This document shows, one piece after another, positions 9,256-18,490 of a DNA stretch of 64,000 nucleotides. Position 1 is the first letter of the stretch, and every line of letters begins with the position of its first letter. A program made the position numbers and the translations under genes. Source of the stretch: Lycium barbarum (Eukaryota > Streptophyta > Magnoliopsida > Solanales > Solanaceae); contig NC_083337.1 of assembly GCF_019175385.1 (NCBI RefSeq), positions 45,360,938 to 45,424,937 of the forward strand. The letters are read 5' to 3'. The notes beneath the pieces were generated by a model that saw nothing but the letters and a program-made list of their open reading frames with translations, had not been told where the DNA came from and made no database searches.

Positions 9256-10636
9256 TCGGCTACAGGTATATGAGATTTTCTTTGAAACTTTCTATGTATA
9301 CGTAATCCTTGCAAAATACTAATGAGTGACGGCAGACAGAAATTCAAAAGGGGCCAAAGACTTAGCGGTTGTGAATAATGGCAATTGAGATGTCTCCGCC
9401 ACCAGTGCGAATTTAGAAACCCCGGATAAAAGATAATCATATGTATGGATGGGAGTAAATAGTGAAGATTTAAACCGAGGCAATATGGTAATTGTATGGT
9501 CAGGAAAGTGAAGATAGGAGTGGGACCCGCTGTGAGGACGTTTTGGAAGTTGTTACAACCCCGACTTACCTTAAATTATGTGACAAAGGTCGTGCGGGGA
9601 AGTCGATATAATTATACCAGCATTCACGCATTTAAATGCACCAAAGTTTCGAGGTTAAGCGTGCTAAGGTGGGAGGATGGGTGACCCCCTGGGAAATATG
9701 CTGAAAATTTCATAAATGTGGGGACAAGAGACGAATGTGAAATGAGGTAGCCTAAAGTAAATTAGAGTGTGTGAAGTGGTTAGAAACCCTGTAAAAGTCG
9801 TGTAGGCTGAGACGGACTAGACTAGCAGAAGGGGAGAAAGCATGACAGAGCTTCAGGACTAGAGAAGGTTTGATTAGTGTTTGAAAGTGTTTGTAAGAAA
9901 AATAGTGGTGGCAATGTATATATGTACATGACATCTTATCTGTGACTGTAGAACCCCAACAAACAATGTCGCGATACATAGAATATGCTAGCTGGATGAA
10001 ATTCAAAAGACATGATGAAGGGTATACGTACGGATGTCACAGGGTAAGACCGATGCCGAACCCACACTAGTTAAGGCTAGAAATCCCTAATGCGGTGATA
10101 TACGGGAACATATCTAGCAAAGGAATAGACGCACAAACTCCGCGAAGAAGGAATTATAATTGTAAAAGATCGCGGAAGGCGATGATTATTTAAAAGGCAT
10201 AGGCGTGTGCAGACCCTCTTAATGAAGGAAGGGAGAACGTGCTAGACCTAAAACGAACTACGACGATTTAGGCTTCATAAAAAGGGACCTATTAACTCAG
10301 GACTAGAGTTTGAAGTATGTTGGTGCATTGTGAAGGTTACAAAAGGACGCAAAAATAAGTTGACAACGGGTGTAATATGGGCTACAAGAGATACCTGGAA
10401 AGGTCGCCGAATATAAGCGACAACTGAGACGGCACTAGGTGAGGATTGGTATAGTAGGATGTGTGAGTCATTAATCGGTTGGGTTGGTATTAGCGGAGCT
10501 AAGTCACTTGGCCGACAGGCAGCCTAAGCTTCTAAAACGAATATACCGAGTAATCGTACGTGACGACTATAAAGGAGACCTCCCCGAAGTATTATGATAC
10601 ATTATGAGACCAGTCTAACATTCAAGGACGAATGCT
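9256..10636 (+). other. E2 internal region without recognised gene
   Basis: After the acidic ORF stop there is no long ORF and no recognisable gag or pol motif. The only structured part I see is the 5S-like segment at 9604-9698, preceded at 9551 by TGTTACAACCCC, which resembles an LTR start. The rest is mixed-composition sequence of unknown origin ending at the polypurine tract. Confidence 0.7.
9604..9698 (+). pseudogene. 5S rRNA-derived sequence inside E2
   Basis: Plant 5S rRNA landmarks occur in the right order and strand: ATACCAGCA near the 5' end (9614-9622), then GGTTAAGCGTGCT (9653-9665, the box A region) and GGATGGGTGACCCCCTGGGA (9674-9693, the box C region). The middle of the gene is diverged and about ten bases between boxes A and C are missing. 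The first nine bases before ATACCAGCA also fit loosely. It cannot be a normal 5S gene because it is shortened and lies inside a retrotransposon. It may be a fragment of a 5S-bearing LTR (Cassandra elements carry 5S in their LTR) or a captured 5S transcript. Residual pol III promoter activity is possible but not shown. Confidence 0.82.
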
Positions 10637-10651
10637 CTAAAGGGGGGAGGC
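10637..10651 (+). other. E2 polypurine tract
   Basis: The purine run aaaggggggagg sits directly before the 3' LTR. It would prime plus-strand DNA synthesis. Confidence 0.85.
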
Positions 10652-10989
10652 TGTTATACCCCGCATTTTGGGCGCTCGGATAATTCTAGGTAATTGCGGG
10701 AAAATGACAAGCGAGGCTTTATTTTTATTTTGTTAAGCACATGAGTTGGTTATGAAAATTTTGAAGTGGGAATATTAAGAAAGGTCAAGGGCATAAAGGG
10801 AGATTCGCAATATGATTCGTGGAAAATATGGAGGAAGACGAAGGGCAAATTTGGAATTTGGAAAATAATTTTTCATGAATTGTAGAACTCAAAAAAAAAA
10901 AGGGAGTGGGCTTGGTGTTGGGCCATTTTTGGCCGTCCACCCTTTTTGATGGGCCAAGCCCATGTTGGATTAAAATCCATGGGATTAAA

Positions 10990-11006
10990 AGAAGACTAAG
11001 TCTTCT
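10990..11006. promoter_or_regulatory. 17-bp U3 palindrome in E2 3' LTR
   Basis: Identical to 5660-5676. Confidence 0.7.
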
Positions 11007-13392
11007 AAATAGTCCCACAACCTTCTAGACATTTATAGAGAAAAGAAAGAAAAAAAAAGGGAGAAGCTTCAAGGGCCATTTGGTCATACCAAGAGCAATA
11101 AGAACTTGGGATTTTTTTTTCAAAAATCATTCTCTTCCACTCAAACATTCCATTGGAGGGTCCTTAACAAAGTAGAGTTGTTATTGAAGCAAGAAAAACA
11201 TATATTCATAAGTTGGAAATTCAAGCAAGTTGGAGAATCAAAGAAGGAGGTAAGAATTCATTCTCTTTACATGTTATGGATAATTTTGCATGTTGTAGTG
11301 TATACAAATGAGTGAAATTCATGAAGAATATGAAAGTGGGGGTGTGGCCGTGAGGTGTGATATATGTGTGTGTGTGTGGAAATCATGTTTTAATTATTTT
11401 ATCTAGTGGATAGTTGTGGTTGTAACGAATGCTATGTTAATAATGGTAGTTGGATGATTTTAGTGAAGTTGTAGCCATGTATGCATGATGTTGGCCGTGA
11501 GTTGTATATTACATGTATAGCCGTGTATATTTTAGTGAATCATGAAGGAGTGGTGAGCAAGTTTTATTTAGTATGTTGGTTGTTGTATTGTGAATTTTAT
11601 ATTGCAAATAAAAGTCTAATGAGTTTAGTGAAGTATTAGTAGTTGGAGGCTTGTCTTGGAAAGTTATATAAATTAAATATGATGGTTATGCATGTGTGGA
11701 ATATAATGTTGTTAGTGTGAAGTTGTTAGTGCATAAATTATTAAGTTGTTATTGTTTTTATTGGAGTTGGAAGGCTTTGAAGGAAGTAGTATATTGATTG
11801 AGTTGTGATAATGTATCTTGGATTGAATATGAAAATTGTTAGTATGGTTGTTGACATTATGTTGATAGTTTGGCCGGGTTGAATTCCCGGATTGTTGTTG
11901 ATTAAAAATTGGCTAAGTTGAATTTTGGGGATGGTGTATTTACAGGGGAAGTGCTGCCGAAATTTCGGTAGACAAGTGTTATCTTAAGATTCAACTTCTA
12001 AATGCTCTAATCAATGTTTGGTAAATGTGACCAAATTGTAGATTTTGGCGGATTTGCAACTTGAATTTGGAATAGCATAAGGAGCGGAAAAAGGTATGTA
12101 AAGTTTTACTCTTTCTTCCTTGGCATGTCTTAGGCATACTAGGTTGGATACGAGCCTCGGGGTCAACTCTATTCTCCAGAATCCGCACATAAAGTTACCC
12201 CTTTTTCATTCAGTAGAATTGAATTAGAAATTGTGTGAAATGTTGGAAAAACTTCCTAAACATCTAGAACCTGCATAAATAGGACCCGATTACCTTAAAA
12301 CTCTCACAAGTGACGTCATGAAATGTAATATGCATAAAATTTGTACGCCGCCTCATTTGATCCGAGGTGGGCCCATTGTTCCCAGATTTTCCTTATTGTT
12401 CCGTTTGACTTATTTTGGAGTAGAATCCAAAGGAAACTTTTGATCCTTGTTCCGTTTATCAAACGATAAGTACTGTAACTATTCTAATGGAAATATGTCT
12501 ATGATGACAATGATAACGATGATGCTAAGAAAGAGAATATGTCTATGATAAGTATGACAAGAATGATTCCATGACTAAGAGTCTTAAGCCAAGGATTCAA
12601 TATGAGTATGAAAGTGTTAAACTAGTTCTTGATCTTTAATTCTAATCCTTAGTTATGACACTATTTTTGTAAAGATTACAAAGCATATGAATTGACGTCT
12701 ATGATGCCCATGATTCCATTCTATGTTTCTTTTAATGCTGTTCTCCGTTGATAGTCTCGCCTTAAAATACTCGTTCCTTCGAGGTGAGACAAAGCGATCA
12801 CGGTTATTCCATAATGTAATCGGAGGTCACCGACCTTACGTCACTCCGATGGATACATGATTTTCTTTGCGTTCTCCTGCATGCTTATATGACATATGTA
12901 TACGAGATATGTATATGTATATGGGGGAGGGGAAGGGACACATGTTTCATTGCCACCTGGTCAGCTGGCGTTATCATCCCGGACGCGGGATGCCCGGACA
13001 CGGGATATATGGGCGAGCCGACGTATTTCGGCGCTATGTGGGCGAGCCGACGTCGTTCGGTGCTATGCTATGACATGATATGATATGACTTGATATAATA
13101 TGATATGAATTGATATGACATGATATGATAAAACATGATACGATACGGCATAACATGATACGATACGATATGAAAAAGAAGAGACATGATATGGTATAAA
13201 CTCTATTTTCTATGACTATGAAAAAGAAATGTTTTTTTATATAAGGGAAAGACAAGCATGCATAGTATCCGACCTGAAAGGACATTCCTATGTACAGGTT
13301 ACTTTCTTATCTCATTACTTTTCCTATGATTCCATGATATCGTTATTCATACTTTATGTTTCTGTTTGTATTATTTTCCATGCCTTACATAC

Positions 13393-13431
13393 TCGGTACA
13401 TTACTCGTACTGACATCCCTTCTTGTGGACG
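13393..13431 (+). other. Conserved double hairpin in LTR (E2 3')
   Basis: As at 7960-7998. One arm base of hairpin 2 is changed (cgtcc to catcc), weakening the stem in this copy. Confidence 0.6.
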
Positions 13432-13852
13432 CTGCGTTTCATGCCGTGCAGGTCAGCAGATAGACGGATTTAATCCCTAGGCGCTCCACCAGCTGTTCAT
13501 TGAGAGTGCTCCAGTTGATCCGGAGCTTCAGTCTATTGGTACTACTTTTGTGTATATATTCGGGCACGGCAGAACCCGGCGCTTCTTGTAGAGATATGTG
13601 TGCTATGTTTAGAGGCTCGTAGACAGATATGTACAGTCAGATGCTTTGTACTTTTGTTCGTTTTGGGGTTGTATAACATGCTAGCAGATTTTATTAACAC
13701 TTGATTATGGTTATGCTATTAATGATAGGAATAAGTAAAGAAACAACGGTATTACCAATCTGGCCCACTTAGTAATAAGAATGAGATACGAGTTAGGGGG
13801 TGCTCGGTACACGTATCGGGTATCCATCGCGGCCCCTAGTTGGGTCGTGACA

Positions 13853-13857
13853 TATAT
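13853..13857. repeat. E2 right target-site duplication (tatat)
   Basis: Exact match to 5317-5321. Confidence 0.93.
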
Positions 13858-14150
13858 GGTGTCCATGTGGATATTTATACAGATCATAAGAGTGTTCAGT
13901 ATATCTTGAAGCAGAAAGAGTTGAATTTGCGGCAACGACGATGGTTGGAATTGCTAAAGGATTATGATGTTGATATCCTATATCACCCCGGAAGGGCAAA
14001 TGTTGTGGCTGATGCTCTTAGCCATAGATCTATGGGTAGTTTGTATGATGTACGACCAGAGAAGAGAGAAATGGCTCGTGGGCTCCAGCAGTTAGCTAGC
14101 CTAGGAGTTCAAGTAGTGGACTCGGGTAGCAGGGGAACTACCATTTAGAA
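13858..14150 (+). pseudogene. pol: pol RNase H, second part
   Basis: The domain resumes as [16 protein letters not shown] with a catalytic Asp at 13882-13884. It goes on through [16 protein letters not shown] and [17 protein letters not shown], the usual end of RNase H in this lineage. The frame is open to a TAG at 14146-14148. The join with the first part is exact once E2 and one tatat are ignored. Confidence 0.9.
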
Positions 14151-15368
14151 TTCAGCAGTCTCGTCGCTAGTAGCAGAAGTGAAAGAGCGACAATACGAAG
14201 ATTCCATGCTAATGCATTGAAGAGGTACACTCTCTCAGAAGGAGGAGTCATCATTTGAGATTGCAGGAGAAGGAGTTCTCCGATGCCGAGGCAGATTATG
14301 TGTTCCTGACGTGGCAGGTTTACGCCACCAAATATTAAAAGAAGCTCATTGTTCCCGTTATTCTGTCCACCCCGGAGCAACGAAAATGTACCATGATCTT
14401 AAGTCTATATATTGGTGGAATGGGATGAAGAAAGATATAGCGGAATTCGTAGCTCAATGTCCCAACTGTCAACAAGTGAAAATCGAGCACCAAAAGCCGG
14501 GCGGATTGCTACAAGCTATGGAAATTCCAATTTGGAAGTGGGAAGTAATTAACATGGACTTCATTACAGGCTTACCTCGTTCTCGACGTAAGTATGATTC
14601 TATATGGGTGATTGTGGATTGACTCACGAAGTCAGCTCATTTCTTACCAGTCAGAATGACATATGTGGTGGAAGATTATGTAAAACTTTATTTTAAAGAG
14701 ATAGTGCGACTCCATGGTGTCCCAGCTTCTATTATCTCTGATAGAGGGACTCAGTTTATAGCTAAATTTTGAAAGACCTTCCAAGAGGTTTTAGGGACCT
14801 AAGTGAGCCTTACCACGACATTCCACCCGCAGACTGATGGATAAGCTGAAAGTACCATTCATACTCTTGAGGATATATTACGGGCATGTATGATAGATTT
14901 TGGAGGTAATTGGGATGATCACTTAACCTTCATTGAATTTTCTTATAATAATAGTTATCATTCTAGCATTCAAATGGCACCGTATGAGGCTTTATATGGG
15001 AGAAAGTGTAGATCCCCAATTGGGTGGTTCGAGGTAAGAGAGACTAAATTGATAGGGCCAGAATTGGTCCAGCAAGCCATAGAGAAAGTTAAGCTCATAC
15101 AAGATCGGTTATTTGCATCCCAAAGTCATCAATAGTCCTATGCGGATAATTGACGAAGGGATTTAGAGTTCCAAGTGAAAGATAGGGTATTCTTAAAAGT
15201 GTCACCAATGAAGGGTGTAATGAGATTTGGCAAAAAGGGGAAACTTAGTCCTCGATATATTGGGCCTTATGAGATTGTGCGCAAAGTAGGAAAAGTGGCC
15301 TATGAGTTAGATCTACCTCCTGATTTAGAGTCAGTTCACCTAGTTTTCTATGTCTCGATGCTTCGTAA
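14151..15368 (+). pseudogene. pol: pol integrase of E1
   Basis: The linker at 14151-14310 has stops and a frameshift. The zinc-binding part (H-x-H then C-P-N-C, about 14341-14475) is intact: EAHCSRYSVHPGATKMYHDL and CPNCQQVK. The catalytic triad is visible: Asp at 14557-14559 (NMDFITGLP), Asp at 14740-14742 (ISDRGTQF) and Glu at 14848-14850 (after DG, stop, A). Stops include TGA at 14620, a TGA near 14770, a TAA near 14802 and TAA at 14842; most fit C-to-T or G-to-A change from CGA, TGG or CAA. The C-terminal DNA-binding part (LKVSPMKGVMRFGKKGKL, YIGPYEI) is well kept. Confidence 0.9.
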
Positions 15369-15626
15369 ATGTGTTGGAGATCCTACATCGTGCCAGTAAA
15401 TGTTGTTCAAGTGAAAGAAAATTTGACTTATGAAGAGGTACCCATTTCCATACTAGATAGGCAAGTACGGAGGCTTAGAAACAAAGAAGTGGCCTCAGTT
15501 ATGGTAATATGGAGAAACAATAACCGAGAAGAGATGACATGGGAAGCGGAAGAAAATATGAAATTCAAGTACCCGCACTTATTTCAGCCCCTAGAAAGGA
15601 TCCAAGATGAGACATCAAGATCATAA
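15369..15626 (+). pseudogene. pol: Chromodomain-like C-terminus of E1 Pol
   Basis: A frame change near 15390 (missing bases after GDPTS) separates this from the integrase core. It reads LTYEEVPISILDRQVRRLRNKEVASVMVIWRNNNREEMTWEAEENMK and ends PHLFQP. The pattern of a conserved aromatic/hydrophobic core with WEAEE is the chromodomain-like tail of chromoviruses, thought to target integration to marked chromatin. The stop is at 15624-15626. Confidence 0.85.
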
Positions 15627-15829
15627 GGTATGTATATTTTCTTTTTATGCATTTTGGCCTTGTGTGGCCAAATTCTATTGCTATTATGTTGTGGCCCTGT
15701 GAGGCATTATTATTATGGGATATTGTAATAGGATGGTAGTGACATATTATAGGGGAAACTCTGGCGAAATTTTTATAAAATCCCCGAAGACTTAACATTC
15801 GAGGACGAATGTTCTTAAAGGGGGAAGAA
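15627..15829 (+). other. E1 3' untranslated region and polypurine tract
   Basis: This spacer has no gene and contains the block ttaacattcgaggacgaatg, which recurs next to the other elements' polypurine tracts. The tract itself is aaagggggaaga at about 15818-15829, directly before the LTR start TGTTACACCTC. Confidence 0.85.
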
Positions 15830-16177
15830 TGTTACACCTCGAAAATTCCGTATGTGTTGCCTTGTGGATAGGCTAATGTGAGCTTAAGGTGATTGTGAAG
15901 TCCCCACGATATTAAGCGAAGGATTAGATTGCTTGAGGTTCATACAATAAGATTTTGAGGTTCTATGAATATGTGAAGTTTAGTTCGTTGAAGGGAGCGA
16001 AACGTAAGTCGTGTTCGGAAAGGTTCCTCTATGATTGAGCTAATGTTTATGTGGTGATGTTTTAAAGGGATGATAGAGATCCTATTTAATTGTTAATGAA
16101 GTATTATACAAGTGTTAAGAAGGTTCTATTAAGGATTGGAGATTGCACGAAACGACGAAAACCATTTCAGAGAAATG

Positions 16178-16272
16178 GAGTTATACGACCACTTATACGA
16201 TCCGTATAACTCCCAGCAGGGAGATGATTTTCTGGTTCATGAACCACAACCACTTATACGGACCGTATAAGT
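16178..16272. promoter_or_regulatory. Pair of U3 palindromes upstream of E1 TATA box
   Basis: The first inverted repeat is gagttatacg (16178-16187) with cgtataactc (16203-16212). The second is a perfect 21-bp palindrome at 16252-16272 with arms acttatacgg and ccgtataagt around one central base. It ends 39 bases before the TATA box. The shared core is tatacg/cgtata. Possible binding site of a dimeric factor or a hairpin in read-through RNA; neither is shown. Confidence 0.75.
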
Positions 16273-16311
16273 ATCCCGTGGAAGTCCCGACGGGCAGATT
16301 TTTAGCATTTG

Positions 16312-16319
16312 TATAAATA
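16312..16319 (+). promoter_or_regulatory. TATA box of E1 LTR
   Basis: TATAAATA about 480 bases into the LTR, at the place expected for the U3 core promoter. The element's RNA would start about 30 bases downstream. Confidence 0.75.
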
Positions 16320-16899
16320 GATGCCTTGGGTTCTTTTACTTCAGTTTTCATATTCTACAAGTGTTGAGAGCTCAAAAACACTCCTCTAAGCAAATTCCGC
16401 TCAAGTTCAAGAGAACACAAAGATCAAAGACTAGAGTCAAGTGTTTATGTGCTAGAAACCTTCTAAGGGTTAGAGGACCACAAGAAATTCCATTGGAGGA
16501 GAACTAGGGTTTGGTTCAAGTGAAGTATTTCCACTCAAGATTCATTCCCACACCCTCTAAGATAATTTTTATGGTATTTCCATGTTGTTTAAGATGTTTG
16601 AAAGTTGAAACACTTGGATTGTAAAAGAATATAGAAAATGGGTCTTGAATATGGGAATAGTGTCAACTTTGAGTAATAGTTTGGATTGAGTAATGATTCG
16701 TGATATGATATGACCATAATCATGTTGTAAATGATGTTAAGAACATGGGTTAGGCATTGTATATGAGTGGATATAATAGTGTTCTATGACCATGAATATG
16801 GATGAATTGAGAAGTAAGGATAATGTATGTGATTAAAGAGTATTGTTATGATATTGTGAATGTTATGATTGATGTTCAGGAGTTGATATACGATATGGC

Positions 16900-16919
16900 G
16901 GGGGGGGGGGGGGGGGGGG
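16900..16919. repeat. 20-base poly-G tract in E1 3' LTR
   Basis: Counterpart of the 18-base run at 510-527. Confidence 0.95.
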
Positions 16920-17985
16920 AATCGTATAAATAAAAGGAGATACTGTCCAATTTTCTCTAACCTTTAGTCTTGTATGCTAGCTGTCGGTTTTCTAATGATA
17001 GTATAACTCAAATGAAGGTAGAAACGTGAGCATTGAAGGAGAACGTGCAAGTGTAGAATAGTTGAACGGGAAGGTATGTAAGGCTAACCCTTCTTTCATA
17101 AGGCATGGTTATTTGGCCAAATATGTATTCTTCTGTGAGCCTATGATGCTCTCCAAATGATTCTATCTTCAACAAAAAAAAAAGCCACAAAGCTAATGAT
17201 TCTAGATATGTATTACGATTGTACTAAATACCTCATATGACGAATAATCCTATAAGGATAGATGTAATGAACGACGATAATGATGATGACGATAATGGTA
17301 ATGATGATAATGATGACGACGATAATAGCGATAACGATAATGATGACAATGATAGTACTGGTAATGCTAAAGATGCCTATAAGCTTATATGTATGTGTGG
17401 CTATTATGAAACCCCGAGCTTATATGAACGGGTAGAATATATAGATATATATATATATCTATCTATATATATATATGTATGTATATATATATATATATAT
17501 ATCACGATGCGCGCGCACTACTGCAGTTGGGTACGGATAACACTAAACCTTGGTAGGGCCAGGTATGTGTAACACTGAGCCTCAGTTGGCCAGGTATGTA
17601 TGATCACCGAACCTAACCATGGTCAGGTATGTGAAACACCGAACCTTCGTGGTCGGGTATGCTATGTAAATGATATGTATATGATATGGATATGTATATG
17701 ATATATATATGAGTATGAATACGGACATGATACAAATACAAATAGGAATATGTATATTAATACGATTATGGATACAAATGTAAATGAATACGGATATGAA
17801 TATGGATACGGATACGGATACGGATACGGATACGAATGTATGTACACAATCACGCACTAGAAATGGAAAGTCCCTATGAAAGGCAAGTAAGTGCTTATGA
17901 CGATGATACTACTATCTCCCATCCTATGTTATTTCTTATGTTGCTCATTATGCTTCTATATTGATATTGATCATACTTTACATAC

Positions 17986-18026
17986 TCAGTACATTCTTCG
18001 TACTGACGTCCTTTTGTTTGTGGACG
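17986..18026 (+). other. Conserved double hairpin in LTR (E1 3')
   Basis: Arms tcagtac/gtactga and cgtcc/ggacg, identical to those at 1566-1606. Confidence 0.7.
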
Positions 18027-18490
18027 CTGGGTCATGCCCGCAGGTGTCCAGGGAGACAGGCTTGATCCTTAGCTATATTTCTCAGGGACTACATAGCGGA
18101 GCTCCATCCCATTCGAAGCTATAGCTTTTGGTATTGATTCTTTTGTGTACATATTTATGGGCATAGCGGGGTCCTGTCCCGCCTATATGATATGACATAC
18201 TCTCCTTAGAGGCTCATAGACATGTGTATATAGTTAGATGTAGGTGGCCTTGTCGGCCTATATTTTGGATGTCATTTTGTTAGCCTCGTCGGCTTATGTA
18301 CGTTGATATGGGCATAGTTGCTAATGTTGATATAAAGGTATTGTTGTCCAATGGGATTAGTATGATCGATGAATAGAAATGTATGATTTAATATTTGGCT
18401 CACCTAGAAGTAAATGTAAAGGTATGTTAAGAGGTGCCCGGGTGCGCTAACACAGGGTGCCCGTCGCGGCCTTCTGATTGGGTCGTGACA

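Larger units (their letters stand above)
5322..13852 (+). mobile_element. E2: non-autonomous LTR retrotransposon, 8.5 kb
   Basis: Two LTRs (3098 and 3201 bp) flank a 2232-bp internal region with tRNA-Met primer site, conserved leader, one acidic ORF, a 5S rRNA-like segment and a polypurine tract. There is no gag, protease, RT or integrase, so it must be moved in trans. The LTRs start TGTTATACCCC and end GGTCGTGACA. A perfect 5-bp duplication flanks it. Apart from one 103-bp length difference the LTRs look almost identical by eye, which suggests a recent insertion. In size it belongs to the LARD-like class of non-autonomous elements. The leader is so close to that of E1 that an E1-like helper is likely (inference). 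Confidence 0.93.
10652..13852 (+). repeat. E2 3' LTR
   Basis: 3201 bp with the same ends as the 5' LTR. It contains a segment at about 11575-11685 that the 5' LTR lacks. The palindrome is at 10990-11006 and the double hairpin at 13393-13431, where the first arm of hairpin 2 is catcc instead of cgtcc. Confidence 0.95.
1..18490 (+). mobile_element. E1: Ty3/gypsy Tekay/Del-type element, 5' end outside window, decayed
   Basis: The order is LTR, tRNA-Met primer site, gag with a zinc knuckle, protease, reverse transcriptase, RNase H, integrase, chromodomain-like tail, polypurine tract, LTR. This is the chromovirus order, and the protein sequences look like the Tekay/Del lineage of nightshades (recognition, not a search). 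The 5' LTR is cut by the window start and lacks about 528 bases present in the 3' LTR. The coding part has many stops and at least four frameshifts, so the copy is dead. Element E2 is inserted in its RNase H. The first bases after the 3' LTR are caaag; the matching target duplication on the left would lie outside the window. E1 itself sits in the RT region of the older element X. Confidence 0.9.
15830..18490 (+). repeat. E1 3' LTR
   Basis: Complete at 2661 bp, TGTTACACC...GTCGTGACA. It has U3 palindromes at 16178-16272, a TATA box at 16312-16319, a 20-base G run at 16900-16919, the gat/gac stretch near 17270-17355, an AT/ATCT run at 17446-17500 and the double hairpin at 17986-18026. No gene. 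Confidence 0.95.

Noticed and set aside
9604..9698. Reading the 5S-like segment as a functional 5S rRNA gene
   Set aside because: About ten bases between the promoter boxes are missing and the middle is diverged, so it cannot make normal 5S rRNA.
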